A DNA stretch of 44,300 nucleotides from an uncultured bacterium (GTDB lineage: Bacteria > Planctomycetota > Phycisphaerae > Phycisphaerales > SM1A02), in assembly GCA_903961015.1 (NCBI GenBank), contig CAJCCX010000230.1:1-44300 (forward strand). The letters are read 5' to 3'. Positions within the stretch are counted from its first letter, which is position 1; each line of letters opens with the position of its first letter. The translations under genes and the position numbers were made by a program. A model generated the notes under the pieces. That model ran no database searches. It saw only the letters and a program-made list of their open reading frames with translations, and was not told where the DNA came from. Positions 1 through 7,940 of this stretch are shown piece by piece.

Positions 1-840
1 TCGAGAATCGCTCGCGCCCGCCGCTGCGAATGCGCCATCATAAAACGCAGCGTTGCGTTGACGGCCAGCATGCCAAGCCTCTAAATGCCGCAATTTCACG
101 CGTAAAACCGCAGCTTGCAGCGCATCCAAGCGACCGTTCATACCGACAGATTTATGGATGTACTTCACACGACTTCCATGCACCCGCAACATCTTCATCG
201 AATCAGCAAGATGGGGGCAATCCGTCGTGCACATTCCTGCATCACCAAATCCACCAAGATTTTTCGATGGGAAAAAGCTCCACGTTGCAATCGCGCCGCG
301 CGTTCCAACTGGCGCGCCTTGCGCATCACGCGATCCAATCGCCTGCGCAGCATCTTCAATAACCGCGGTGCCAAGTCGAGTGCCGAGAGTATAAAAAGCA
401 TCCATGTCCGCCGATTGACCATACAGATGCACTGGCATAATCGCTTTGAGTTTCTTGCACGACTTCGCGGCTTCCGCAGTCAGTGCTGGGCACATGTTGT
501 ATGTCACTGGATCGATGTCGACCCACACTGGCTTCATTCCAATGCGTGCGACTGCGCCGCCGGTTGCGAAAAATGTATACGACGGGCAAAGCACTTCTTC
601 ACCAGGCTTTCCACCAATCGCCATCAGCGCGAGGACGATCGCGTCCGACCCGCTGGTGCATCCAATGGCATGCTTGACCGAGCAGTACTCTGCGATTTCT
701 TTTTCGAAGGCTTCGACTTCCGGACCGAGTATGAAAATCTGGCTGGTGATCACGCGGGCAACAGCCTCGTCAATCTCCTGCTTAATTGCTTGGTATTGTG
801 GCTTGAGGTCGAGAAGTGGAACGACTGGATTCGTGCTCAT
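1..840 (-). CDS. DegT/DnrJ/EryC1/StrS-family aminotransferase (C-terminus cut by window edge)
   Basis: A PLP-dependent sugar aminotransferase of the DegT/DnrJ/EryC1 family, which transfers an amino group to a nucleotide-linked keto-sugar in surface polysaccharide or glycan synthesis. 280 residues are present and the frame runs open off the left edge; family members are usually 360-400 residues, so about 100 are missing. Seen: the substrate-side motif CTSGSDAI (61-68), the PLP aspartate in IEDAAQAIG (Asp163) and the Schiff-base lysine in FFPSKNLGGFGD (Lys193). The ATG at 840 has a good Shine-Dalgarno (AAAAGGAG, 5 nt spacing) and a TATTCT -10-like hexamer at 866-871. It is divergent from the GH57 gene. 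The exact sugar substrate cannot be read from the sequence; UDP-4-keto-amino sugars are typical. Confidence 0.92.
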   Translation of the reverse strand, partial: MSTNPVVPLLDLKPQYQAIKQEIDEAVARVITSQIFILGPEVEAFEKEIAEYCSVKHAIGCTSGSDAIVLALMAIGGKPGEEVLCPSYTFFATGGAVARIGMKPVWVDIDPVTYNMCPALTAEAAKSCKKLKAIMPVHLYGQSADMDAFYTLGTRLGTAVIEDAAQAIGSRDAQGAPVGTRGAIATWSFFPSKNLGGFGDAGMCTTDCPHLADSMKMLRVHGSRVKYIHKSVGMNGRLDALQAAVLRVKLRHLEAWHAGRQRNAAFYDGAFAAAGASDSR

Positions 841-884
841 TGATGCTCCTTTTATATGGGATCAAAGAATAGCAGGTGAGACCG

Positions 885-890
885 TAGACT
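885..890 (+). promoter_or_regulatory. TAGACT -10-like hexamer, 10 nt before GH57 start
   Basis: TAGACT ends 10 nt before the ATG at 901, and no Shine-Dalgarno is visible in between. The spacing puts the expected transcription start within a few bases of the ATG. One of a set of similar sites in this window. Confidence 0.45.
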
Positions 891-900
891 CCTCAATCCC

Positions 901-2112
901 ATGACAGCAGTTTGCATCTATTTTCAAGTCCATCAACCTTATCGGCTCCGACAGTATTCGGTCTTTGACAGCGACCCGTTTTATTTTGACAATGATGCAA
1001 ATGCATCGATTCTGAAAAAGGTTGCCGATAAGTGCTATCGCCCAGCGACGAAACAAATTCTGGATTTGGTCAAGCGCCATCAAGGGCGCTTTCGTGTTTC
1101 GTATTCCTTCTCTGGGACCGTGCTGGACCAATTGGAACAGTGGGCGCCTGATGTGATTGACACCATGCGCGAACTGAAGGAGACAGGCGCGTGCGAATTT
1201 ATTGGCGAGACAAGCCATCATTCGCTCTCCTTCCTCTTTTCCAAACCGGAATTCAATGCACAGATTGCCAATCAAGAAGATCGACTTCGAAGAATTTTCG
1301 GCGTGACGCCAACCGTCTTTCGCAACACCGAGTTGATCTTTAATAACGAACTTGCAGGACATATTTCTTGGCTTGGAAAGCACAAGGCAATCTTGTGTGA
1401 AGGCGTGGACCGACTCTTGGCCACACGATCGCCAAATTTCGTTTATTCGCCACCGCCGCGCGCGATTCCTGCGGGATGCAACGCAGTCAAATTGCTGCTG
1501 AAAAATTATCGCCTTTCGGATGACATCGCATTTCGATTCTCAGATCGCAACTGGGCAGATTGGCCGCTCTCTGCGGAAAAATTTGCCAAGTGGGTGAATC
1601 AAATCAACGGCAACGGATTTCTCTGCAACTTATTTATGGATTACGAAACGCTCGGTGAACATCAATGGGCCGAAACAGGAATCTTCAAATTCCTCGATGC
1701 GATGCCTGAAAAAATATTCGACGTGAATCCTGGACAGAACACATTCCTGACGCCATCGCAAGTCGCGGATATCCATCAACCCGTCGGCGAATACGACGTC
1801 GACCGGCCAATTTCTTGGGCCGACACAGAGCGCGACATCACCGCGTGGCTTGGCAATCCGCTGCAAGACAACGCTGCGGCGGAACTGTATCGATTGGAAG
1901 AAGCTGTTAAACGTAAGCACGAAGCAGGCGACGAACATGTCTTAGAAGATTGGCGCAAGCTGACCACAAGCGATCACTTGTATTACATGTGCACGAAGTA
2001 TTGGTCAGACGGCGACGTGCACAAATATTTCAGCCCGTATGAAAGTCCATACGACGCGTACATCAACTTCATGAATGTGCTGGACAACTTGCGCAGTCGC
2101 GTGGGTGGTTGA
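901..2112 (+). CDS. Glycoside hydrolase family 57 (alpha-amylase/glucanotransferase-like)
   Basis: A retaining alpha-glucan-active enzyme of family GH57, with no signal peptide, so it probably acts in the cytoplasm on glycogen or maltodextrin. Family motifs appear in order: VHQP near the N-terminus (residues 10-13), GEFIGETSHHS-like region 2 (about 98-108), the nucleophile region FRNTELIF with Glu144, and the acid/base region FMDYETLGEHQW with Asp247. At 403 residues it matches the short bacterial alpha-amylase-like GH57 group rather than the larger 4-alpha-glucanotransferases. The start at 901 fits family N-termini beginning close to the HQP motif. The stop lies 4 bp from the stop of the convergent glycosyltransferase. 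Hydrolysis versus transglycosylation cannot be told apart here. Confidence 0.93.
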   Translation: MTAVCIYFQVHQPYRLRQYSVFDSDPFYFDNDANASILKKVADKCYRPATKQILDLVKRHQGRFRVSYSFSGTVLDQLEQWAPDVIDTMRELKETGACEFIGETSHHSLSFLFSKPEFNAQIANQEDRLRRIFGVTPTVFRNTELIFNNELAGHISWLGKHKAILCEGVDRLLATRSPNFVYSPPPRAIPAGCNAVKLLLKNYRLSDDIAFRFSDRNWADWPLSAEKFAKWVNQINGNGFLCNLFMDYETLGEHQWAETGIFKFLDAMPEKIFDVNPGQNTFLTPSQVADIHQPVGEYDVDRPISWADTERDITAWLGNPLQDNAAAELYRLEEAVKRKHEAGDEHVLEDWRKLTTSDHLYYMCTKYWSDGDVHKYFSPYESPYDAYINFMNVLDNLRSRVGG

Positions 2113-2116
2113 GCGA

Positions 2117-2869
2117 CTATCGATTTCGTTCGTACGCCGCCATGGTCGAAGCAAATCGGCCGATGCAATATGCGGCGATCGCAGCAGCGCCGCGCCATCC
2201 ATCGAGGAATCCTCGGCGCATGATCCCCTGCTTGAAGATGATCGCAAGAATGCTGCAGGTCGCAGAAATCACTGGAAACTTGCTTGGCTGACGCTGCGAA
2301 GCAGAGAGTTTTGCGTACTTCGCACCTCGATCGAGCGCATCGCAGAAACCATCCCAAGAATCGTGACGGCAAATTCCTTGCGCACGCACAGTCAATCCGT
2401 CGGCTTGAAAGCATTCATGCACAGACCGATCAATCATCCTGAGTGCGCCGCGCCGACCGCAACGCACCACCCAATCAGGAAACCCAACATGGTTGATCCA
2501 GCCACCGACGTACCACATCTTGCGATTGATTTCGATGGCTCTCGTCTGAGGCGTGGCGCGAGTGATCGCGTCTCGCAATCCAGATTGCAAATCAGCCTCG
2601 AGGCTTTCGTCACTGTCGAGAACCAATATCCACGCTTGCGTCGTGGCGAGCGATAGCGCAAACGCCTTCTGCTTTGCAAATCCCTGCCACGCTTGATGCA
2701 CGACTTGAGCCCCTTGCTCTTTGCAAAGTTCGACTGTGCCATCGGTGCTGCCGCTATCAACGACATAGATATCTTTCGCCAACCCCTTCACGCTTCTCAG
2801 GCAGCGCTCGATCGTGCGCTTGTTGTTGAATGTCGTCACAACGACAGCCAAGTCGAGCGCTTCACCCAT
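2117..2869 (-). CDS. Glycosyltransferase family 2 (WaaE/KdtX-like)
   Basis: A GT-A fold, inverting family 2 glycosyltransferase of about 250 residues, resembling the lipopolysaccharide-core WaaE/KdtX group. The N-terminal VVVTTFNNKRTIERCLRS strand and the VDSGSTDGT nucleotide-binding segment (about 37-45) are typical, as is the DXD-like LDSDESLE around residue 86. It likely adds a sugar to a lipid-linked or envelope glycan at the inner face of the membrane. A hydrophobic C-terminal stretch (about 215-245) may hold it at the membrane. Its start overlaps the pyrE stop by 8 bp, so it is translationally coupled as the last gene of the 6853-to-2117 operon. Donor and acceptor are unknown. Confidence 0.9.
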   Translation of the reverse strand: MGEALDLAVVVTTFNNKRTIERCLRSVKGLAKDIYVVDSGSTDGTVELCKEQGAQVVHQAWQGFAKQKAFALSLATTQAWILVLDSDESLEADLQSGLRDAITRATPQTRAIEINRKMWYVGGWINHVGFPDWVVRCGRRGALRMIDRSVHECFQADGLTVRAQGICRHDSWDGFCDALDRGAKYAKLSASQRQPSKFPVISATCSILAIIFKQGIMRRGFLDGWRGAAAIAAYCIGRFASTMAAYERNR

Positions 2870-3386
2870 TTGGCATCAGTTCTTTCACCGTAAACAAACT
2901 CTCGAACGCAATGCCAGCGGCTTCGATATTTTCTCGAGCGCCTTCCATACGATCGATGGTCGCAATGATGTGCGTGACCACGCCACCAAGATCTTGAATG
3001 ACCTTTGCCGCTTCGAGCGCTTGACCACCTGTCGTTGCGACATCTTCGACGATCACAACTTTATCGCCCGCAACTAAGACCCCTTCAAGTTGTTTGGCAG
3101 TGCCATACTCTTTTTTCTGATTTCGAATGAAAACACAGGGCAACCCGCTTGCCATACTTGCTGCGCTGACAAGCGGAATCCCACCAAGTTCCGCGCCTGC
3201 AAGACGAGTTGTTCCTTTGGCGATCGATACGGCGAACAATTTGCCCAGTTCCGCCAACACATCAGGCTGAGTGCTGAAAAGATATTTGTCCAGATAGAAA
3301 TTGCTTGTTCGACCACTGCGAAGCGTGAATGTTCCGCGCAGGAGTGCGGCTGAAGCGATACGGTGTGCGAGTTCAGATTTGTTCAT
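2862..3386 (-). CDS. pyrE: Orotate phosphoribosyltransferase
   Basis: Catalyses orotate + PRPP to OMP + diphosphate, the fifth step of UMP synthesis. The PRPP-binding loop VVIVEDVATTGGQALEA (about 110-126, acidic pair Glu114-Asp115) is canonical, and the flexible catalytic loop RNQKKEYGTAKQLEG (89-103) has the expected lysines. At 174 residues it is slightly short for the family (about 180-215). The ATG overlaps the stop of the upstream membrane protein gene by 4 bp (ATGA), and its own end overlaps the glycosyltransferase start. carA, also of the pyrimidine pathway, is in this window but 33 kb away, so the pathway genes are scattered. Confidence 0.96.
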   Translation of the reverse strand: MNKSELAHRIASAALLRGTFTLRSGRTSNFYLDKYLFSTQPDVLAELGKLFAVSIAKGTTRLAGAELGGIPLVSAASMASGLPCVFIRNQKKEYGTAKQLEGVLVAGDKVVIVEDVATTGGQALEAAKVIQDLGGVVTHIIATIDRMEGARENIEAAGIAFESLFTVKELMPNG

Positions 3387-4294
3387 GATCCGATCTTACT
3401 TTCCATACCTGGAGATGTTTTTTCTCGGCCTGCATTGCGAATGCGTTTCGCGATGCCCGGCATGACGCCGAGTCCAAGCGGCACGACAACCACCAAATCG
3501 AGGCAGCGATTGAGCAACTCTGCTGCAAGCCCCGTATCCGTCGTCCATGTTGCAAGCGCTGGCCCTGCAAGTCCGATCGCCCACTCTCGCACCCCAAGAC
3601 CGTTCCCCAAGAATGGAATCATGTTTGCAGCCGCCGCGATGCAAGCTGCTGATGCAGCGCTCTCTGGCGATAAGTCCACGCCAAGCATCGCAAAGACTGC
3701 TGCGTATCGCACTGCCCACGACAAGAGATCGATCCATCGCCAGAAGATTGCCTCGAGAAATCTGCGCCACAGAAGATGCTCTGGCAGCAAAAATGTAAGT
3801 CCGCAGAAAATCGGCAGAGCCGCGATGATTGCGCCAACTGCGCGCGCCGAAGTGAAACGAATCATTGCCACTGCGATTGCCAGCCAAAGCACAGTCACGG
3901 CGCAAATCACCGCAGCTTCCACGATCGAAAGTACGGACCTGCGCATTGGTATTGCGTTGACAACTTCTTGATGGACAACGCGACCGACCAACCCAGGACG
4001 CATCGGCAAATAATTGAGCACCGAAGATGCGGCGATCAACTTCCCCATTTCGAAAAAGCCGATTCGTCCAAACGTGCGCACGAGAGCATAAAACATTCCG
4101 CTCGCGCCAACGAGATTTCCAATCGTTGCCGCAACAGCCCAAGCGATCAACCATCCATCAGGTCGAGCGATGACTGCGCGAAGTTGATCCAGTGTTGGTG
4201 CGCTTCGCACGATTGCGGCGATGGCTGCGCCCAAAAGCGCAACACCAACAACAAATCCAACTGCACGCAATACTTTCTTTGATTGAGAAGTCAT
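3383..4294 (-). CDS. Polytopic membrane protein, LPG-synthase TM-domain (UPF0104) like
   Basis: An integral membrane protein of 303 residues with about seven or eight hydrophobic segments, starting with one at 11-29. The pattern resembles the membrane domain of lysylphosphatidylglycerol synthases and AglD/UPF0104 flippase-like proteins: an early SSVLNYLPMRPGLVGR-type segment (about 90-105) and a late NMIPFLGNGLGVREWAIG motif (about 225-242), the latter matching the proline- and glycine-rich signature of that group. It lacks the C-terminal aminoacyltransferase domain. It lies between a large exported protein gene (15 bp gap) and pyrE (4 bp overlap) in one operon with a glycosyltransferase, which fits a role in lipid-linked envelope glycans. 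The family assignment is from motif memory only. Confidence 0.7.
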   Translation of the reverse strand: MTSQSKKVLRAVGFVVGVALLGAAIAAIVRSAPTLDQLRAVIARPDGWLIAWAVAATIGNLVGASGMFYALVRTFGRIGFFEMGKLIAASSVLNYLPMRPGLVGRVVHQEVVNAIPMRRSVLSIVEAAVICAVTVLWLAIAVAMIRFTSARAVGAIIAALPIFCGLTFLLPEHLLWRRFLEAIFWRWIDLLSWAVRYAAVFAMLGVDLSPESAASAACIAAAANMIPFLGNGLGVREWAIGLAGPALATWTTDTGLAAELLNRCLDLVVVVPLGLGVMPGIAKRIRNAGREKTSPGMESKIGS

Positions 4295-4309
4295 GCTGGC
4301 AAATGCAAA

Positions 4310-6853
4310 CTATTTGGCCGCCTTGTCCTGAAGCGCTTTCTGTTCTTCTTTCATCTTTTCTACAATACCCGGCGCAGCACCTAAGGTTGCGCCAATCATT
4401 CTCTCGTCTGAACGAATCGCTTCTCGCTGAAATCTCGAAGCGAGCACTTCGACGACCAATCGTAAGAAGCGATCATCTGTACGCAACGCCGCGGCGAGTT
4501 GTCCGTCATCTTGTGCCGAGCAATAATTCAAGAGGTATGCAGCGCGAACATCAACTGATGTGGTCGCACGAGCTATATCTAGAACGGGTTCAAATCCAGG
4601 TGCTTCGTGCGGACCGACTAGCAACACCCAACTCTGAGCCTCAGGCGGAAGCTTTCCAAATCCTTCTGTCACCGACTTCCATGCGGCGGCCTCCGTCTCT
4701 GGCGCCATTATTTTTTTATTTGCAGCGAATGCGAGAAGAACAAGATCAACCAGATCAGAGTCTGTTGTTGGAGTGGCAACTGAGGCGATCTTCGATGAGA
4801 TCCATTCGGGCGTGAGACGAACGCCATTCACTTGAACCGAAGGAACACTCGGCTGTGCACCAAACTCTCCCATGATAAAAGAGCCAGCGCTTGCGTCAAA
4901 ATTCGAGGAGCCTCGGATATCTACGATTCCTCCTGAGAGCGGATCTTGGCAGATTCGCAGACCAACCTCTGTCCAACCGAAGTCCCAGTTCATCGACATG
5001 GATTCGCCAGGAGCGAGTTCGATCGCTCGGTCGAATGGGACGACCTGAGGCACGAGGCGATTGACTCCAGGATTCATTGTCGAGGAAATCCGCGGCTGCA
5101 ATAAAACGTTTTGCTTGATCGGCCCAGCCAAAGTAATTGCTAATGGAATGATCGATTGATTCTTTAAGGTCAATCGATAACGAATCGGATCGAATGGTTC
5201 GAGTAATTCTTTCTCTGGCACGACTTGAAACAAAACTGGAGCCTCTAGCCCGGAAACGTACTGCTCCATAATCGGGGGAATTGACGCGACAACTCCGTCG
5301 AGTTTTCGAACGGACTCCTTCGCAGGAATACTTGCGCCCAACAGTGTCTTCAATCGACTTGATGCGAAGAGCCCGATGAGAGAACCAGTTTCGTTGCGAG
5401 CGATATCGAGATAGATCTTTGCGGCTCCTTTGTTGTCACTCAACGCAGTAAGAATTTTCGCGCGAATCAACTGCGTCGCAGGCTGAACTGATTTCGACTG
5501 ACTGATCAGCGTGAGCGCCGCTGGAGCATCGCCTTCTTTCAGTTTCTTCCACGCACCAAATCGAATCTTCGAATCATCACTGAGCGGAAATCTGCGCTCC
5601 GCGAGATCGAGCAAGCTTTGGACCGCAGAAGCCTCTGCGTCGAGAAGCGCCGCGGAAGTTGCCGCATCGAGCAATCCTTGTGCAGCAGACTCTGCGCTCT
5701 CACGGGCTGTGGCCGCGAATTCTGGGTTTGTGGCAATTTGTGCCGCATTCTTCGCGCGGTCAGCCTCGGGATCGTCACGTTCCGCCTGAGCGGCCGCGGC
5801 AGTGACCATTCTTGAGATCGAAACGGCGGCACCAGGATCTTTCGACTCTGCTCGAATTGTTGCGTCAATCATCGCAACAAGTGGAGACAGTGGAAAATCC
5901 ACCGCCTCGCATTGTGCTCTGGTCATCCCAGGATTATTCGATTGAATGGCTGTCGACTGCCTGAGTTTTAAATCGTAGACAAGCTGAGCCAAGACTTGGA
6001 TTGCGTCAATTGGACGATCCGCCCCCCAGAGAGATAATGCGTAATCAGTTGCGAGGACATTCTGAACTGAATCGAGGTCTTCTTTTAAATGCATCGACTG
6101 AATTGCAATTTGATATACGCGCGCGGCTGATCCATACGCACCCTCTTGAAGCAGTAGAGCAGCAAGGCGACTCCAAGAACGAGTCTCGATTGGATTGGCT
6201 AATGCGGCAGTGACCAACAATTCACACTCTCCCACCGGATCGTCGATGCGTTCGTTGATAAACCCCGCAGAGGTTTCGGCAGCGGCGGGGAATGCAGGAG
6301 AGAGAGTCAAACTCTGCATGAGATATGTGCCGAACGCTTCCGTGTCGCCTCTGCGGAATTGGAACAATGCGAGATCGAATGCGATTCGCGATGCAACTGG
6401 AGCCTGAATAACTTTGATCGCCTCTGGGGTGAGATACTTCTTAAATGCATTCACTCGATCGACAGCGGTTTCTCGCCGATCGATGTCCTGCAAGATTCTT
6501 CGTAGGCGCAGGACTTGATCCTCTGGACATAATTTGACGAGACGGCCAATCACCTCTTGCGACACCTCCGCCGCATAAGGCGACATTTCCCCCGAGAGGC
6601 TTGCGAGCGATAGCACCATGCGCCATTTGTCAATATCTGCAGGTTGCAGAAGTGCAGCTTTTCGGCTCAGAAATATCGCTGCATCGAGCTCCGCAGGAGT
6701 GAGATCTGTCGGCGAAACCAACAAATACGCCTGACTCATCAGTATATTTGCGTAACGATTTCGCGCGCCTTCGGCAATGGGAAGCGCTGGTGGGGTCGGA
6801 TTGACCGCCCCCGATTGGAAACCAAGACAGACGCCAAGAACGATCGCCAGCAT
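4310..6853 (-). CDS. Large exported alpha-helical repeat protein of unknown function
   Basis: An 847-residue protein I do not recognise. It opens with a short hydrophobic export signal (residues 1-17), then a long alanine-rich helical region (about 25-500) whose helix pairs resemble degenerate TPRs (for example the segment with ALFQFRRGDTEAFGTYL near 165). A beta-rich region follows (about 530-660, with PFDPIRYRLTLKNQS), and then a helical tail ending in a charged KMKEEQKALQDKAAK stretch. A periplasmic or outer-envelope scaffold is plausible; no catalytic motif is visible. It is the first gene of the (-) operon running to the glycosyltransferase. TACACT sits 6 nt before its ATG, and 41 bp separate it from the divergent gene at 6895. 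Confidence 0.75.
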   Translation of the reverse strand: MLAIVLGVCLGFQSGAVNPTPPALPIAEGARNRYANILMSQAYLLVSPTDLTPAELDAAIFLSRKAALLQPADIDKWRMVLSLASLSGEMSPYAAEVSQEVIGRLVKLCPEDQVLRLRRILQDIDRRETAVDRVNAFKKYLTPEAIKVIQAPVASRIAFDLALFQFRRGDTEAFGTYLMQSLTLSPAFPAAAETSAGFINERIDDPVGECELLVTAALANPIETRSWSRLAALLLQEGAYGSAARVYQIAIQSMHLKEDLDSVQNVLATDYALSLWGADRPIDAIQVLAQLVYDLKLRQSTAIQSNNPGMTRAQCEAVDFPLSPLVAMIDATIRAESKDPGAAVSISRMVTAAAAQAERDDPEADRAKNAAQIATNPEFAATARESAESAAQGLLDAATSAALLDAEASAVQSLLDLAERRFPLSDDSKIRFGAWKKLKEGDAPAALTLISQSKSVQPATQLIRAKILTALSDNKGAAKIYLDIARNETGSLIGLFASSRLKTLLGASIPAKESVRKLDGVVASIPPIMEQYVSGLEAPVLFQVVPEKELLEPFDPIRYRLTLKNQSIIPLAITLAGPIKQNVLLQPRISSTMNPGVNRLVPQVVPFDRAIELAPGESMSMNWDFGWTEVGLRICQDPLSGGIVDIRGSSNFDASAGSFIMGEFGAQPSVPSVQVNGVRLTPEWISSKIASVATPTTDSDLVDLVLLAFAANKKIMAPETEAAAWKSVTEGFGKLPPEAQSWVLLVGPHEAPGFEPVLDIARATTSVDVRAAYLLNYCSAQDDGQLAAALRTDDRFLRLVVEVLASRFQREAIRSDERMIGATLGAAPGIVEKMKEEQKALQDKAAK

Positions 6854-6859
6854 GAGTGA

Positions 6860-6865
6860 AGTGTA
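6860..6865 (-). promoter_or_regulatory. TACACT -10-like hexamer, 6 nt before the start at 6853
   Basis: Read on the minus strand, TACACT is followed by six bases and then the ATG at 6853. A -10 box normally places the transcription start about 6-7 nt downstream, which here is the start codon itself. Confidence 0.5.
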
Positions 6866-6877
6866 CTCTCTTTGCGT

Positions 6878-6883
6878 TACACT
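6878..6883 (+). promoter_or_regulatory. TACACT -10-like hexamer, 11 nt before the start at 6895
   Basis: A second TACACT, on the plus strand and 12 bp from the minus-strand copy, precedes the ATG at 6895 by 11 nt. The two face away from each other in a 41-bp divergent gap. Confidence 0.45.
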
Positions 6884-6894
6884 CTTTCACCCGT

Positions 6895-7902
6895 ATGAGC
6901 CTCAACCGCATCATCATCTTTGGAACGATTGCGAGCATCATGGTGCTTTCACTTGGGACGGTTGCATCTGCCCGACAGGCAGGGACGAAACTCCAAGATC
7001 AAAAGCTCACAGAGAAGATTACTCAAAGCACCACGATCGATTCGACAACGAAAGCCGAAGTTGCGAAGTTCATTGCTCTGTCCATTGAAAAACTGAACAG
7101 CATAGATCCGTCCGATGTTCGAAGTGGACGGGAAATGCTTGTCTCTTCGATGACGACTCAACAGGTCAATCCTGCATTTCGACCGTTGTTTGCCGCGATG
7201 ATTTTGCCGGGCCTGAAGAAAATAATCTCGAGCCCTTCCGCGTTCAACGCCACGAACGCCCTTGAAGTTGTGAAGTCACTGCAATGCCCAGATTCGATCG
7301 TATTGCTCGCAGACCAAACTGTTACGAAGAACCAGCCGAACGCTTCTTTGAGACTCGTTGCCGCTGGCGGACTGGCAACCCTGAGAACACCAATTGATTT
7401 GACGAGTGGCCAAGCAGACGGCGTATTGAAAATCATCTCTTCGAGTGCTGCAAAGGAAGCGGATTGGATGGTTGCCGCGTATGACATTCAAGCGCTTTGC
7501 ACATTTTCGACTTCGCCGAAAGTTCCAAAGGCAAGCCAAGCGTTTGCTCGAACGGCATTTGTCGCCACCCTCGGATCGATCGTTCTTCAAATCCGCAAAG
7601 GAACCGTCAAGCCCGAAATGATTCGAGCAGTCAATCGAAGCCTTGCCATCTATATGAGGGATCAAGTCCCATTGGCATCTCAAGCTGATGTTGCATCAGT
7701 TATGAAAGCACTCGAGCCAACGCTGAAAGAAATCAAGAGTTTGCCCGTACCGAGCGAACCAGACTCGCTCGTCGAGGCATATGCACAAGTCAATAAAACA
7801 GTCGACACTATTCAAAAGACTTTTTTAGGTGGCAAAAGTAGTGCTTCAAGCGGCGCGGCCGGCAAGCCCGCGACCCCTCCCTCTCCCCCAGCAAAGAAAT
7901 AA
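6895..7902 (+). CDS. Exported protein of unknown function, helical repeats
   Basis: A 335-residue protein with a clear signal peptide (about 1-27, core IIIFGTIASIMVLSLGTVASA, cleavage probably after VASA). The mature part is a run of helices with HEAT-like spacing (for example SLRLVAAGGLATLRTP and DWMVAAYDIQALCTF), ending in a low-complexity, Ser/Gly/Pro/Ala/Lys-rich tail of about 24 residues. I prefer the ATG at 6895 over an in-frame GTG at 6856: the ATG is preceded by TACACT at 11 nt, and the longer version would put 13 residues before the signal peptide. No family recognised. It faces the other exported protein gene across a shared 41-bp divergent region, suggesting joint control. Confidence 0.75.
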   Translation: MSLNRIIIFGTIASIMVLSLGTVASARQAGTKLQDQKLTEKITQSTTIDSTTKAEVAKFIALSIEKLNSIDPSDVRSGREMLVSSMTTQQVNPAFRPLFAAMILPGLKKIISSPSAFNATNALEVVKSLQCPDSIVLLADQTVTKNQPNASLRLVAAGGLATLRTPIDLTSGQADGVLKIISSSAAKEADWMVAAYDIQALCTFSTSPKVPKASQAFARTAFVATLGSIVLQIRKGTVKPEMIRAVNRSLAIYMRDQVPLASQADVASVMKALEPTLKEIKSLPVPSEPDSLVEAYAQVNKTVDTIQKTFLGGKSSASSGAAGKPATPPSPPAKK

Positions 7903-7926
7903 TCCCGCGTCCATTTCTTGAAGGCG

Positions 7927-7932
7927 TACTCT
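7927..7932 (+). promoter_or_regulatory. TACTCT -10-like hexamer, 8 nt before oppA-like start
   Basis: TACTCT ends 8 nt before the ATG at 7941; no Shine-Dalgarno lies between except a CTCCT, which is on the wrong strand. Confidence 0.4.
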
Positions 7933-7940
7933 CTCCTGCG

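Noticed and set aside
115-843. Plus-strand frame of 242 codons
   Set aside because: It lies opposite the DegT-type aminotransferase, whose motifs and Shine-Dalgarno are unambiguous.
3363-3971. Plus-strand frame of 202 codons
   Set aside because: It is the antisense of the membrane protein gene at 3383-4294, which is coupled to its neighbours by overlapping start/stop codons.
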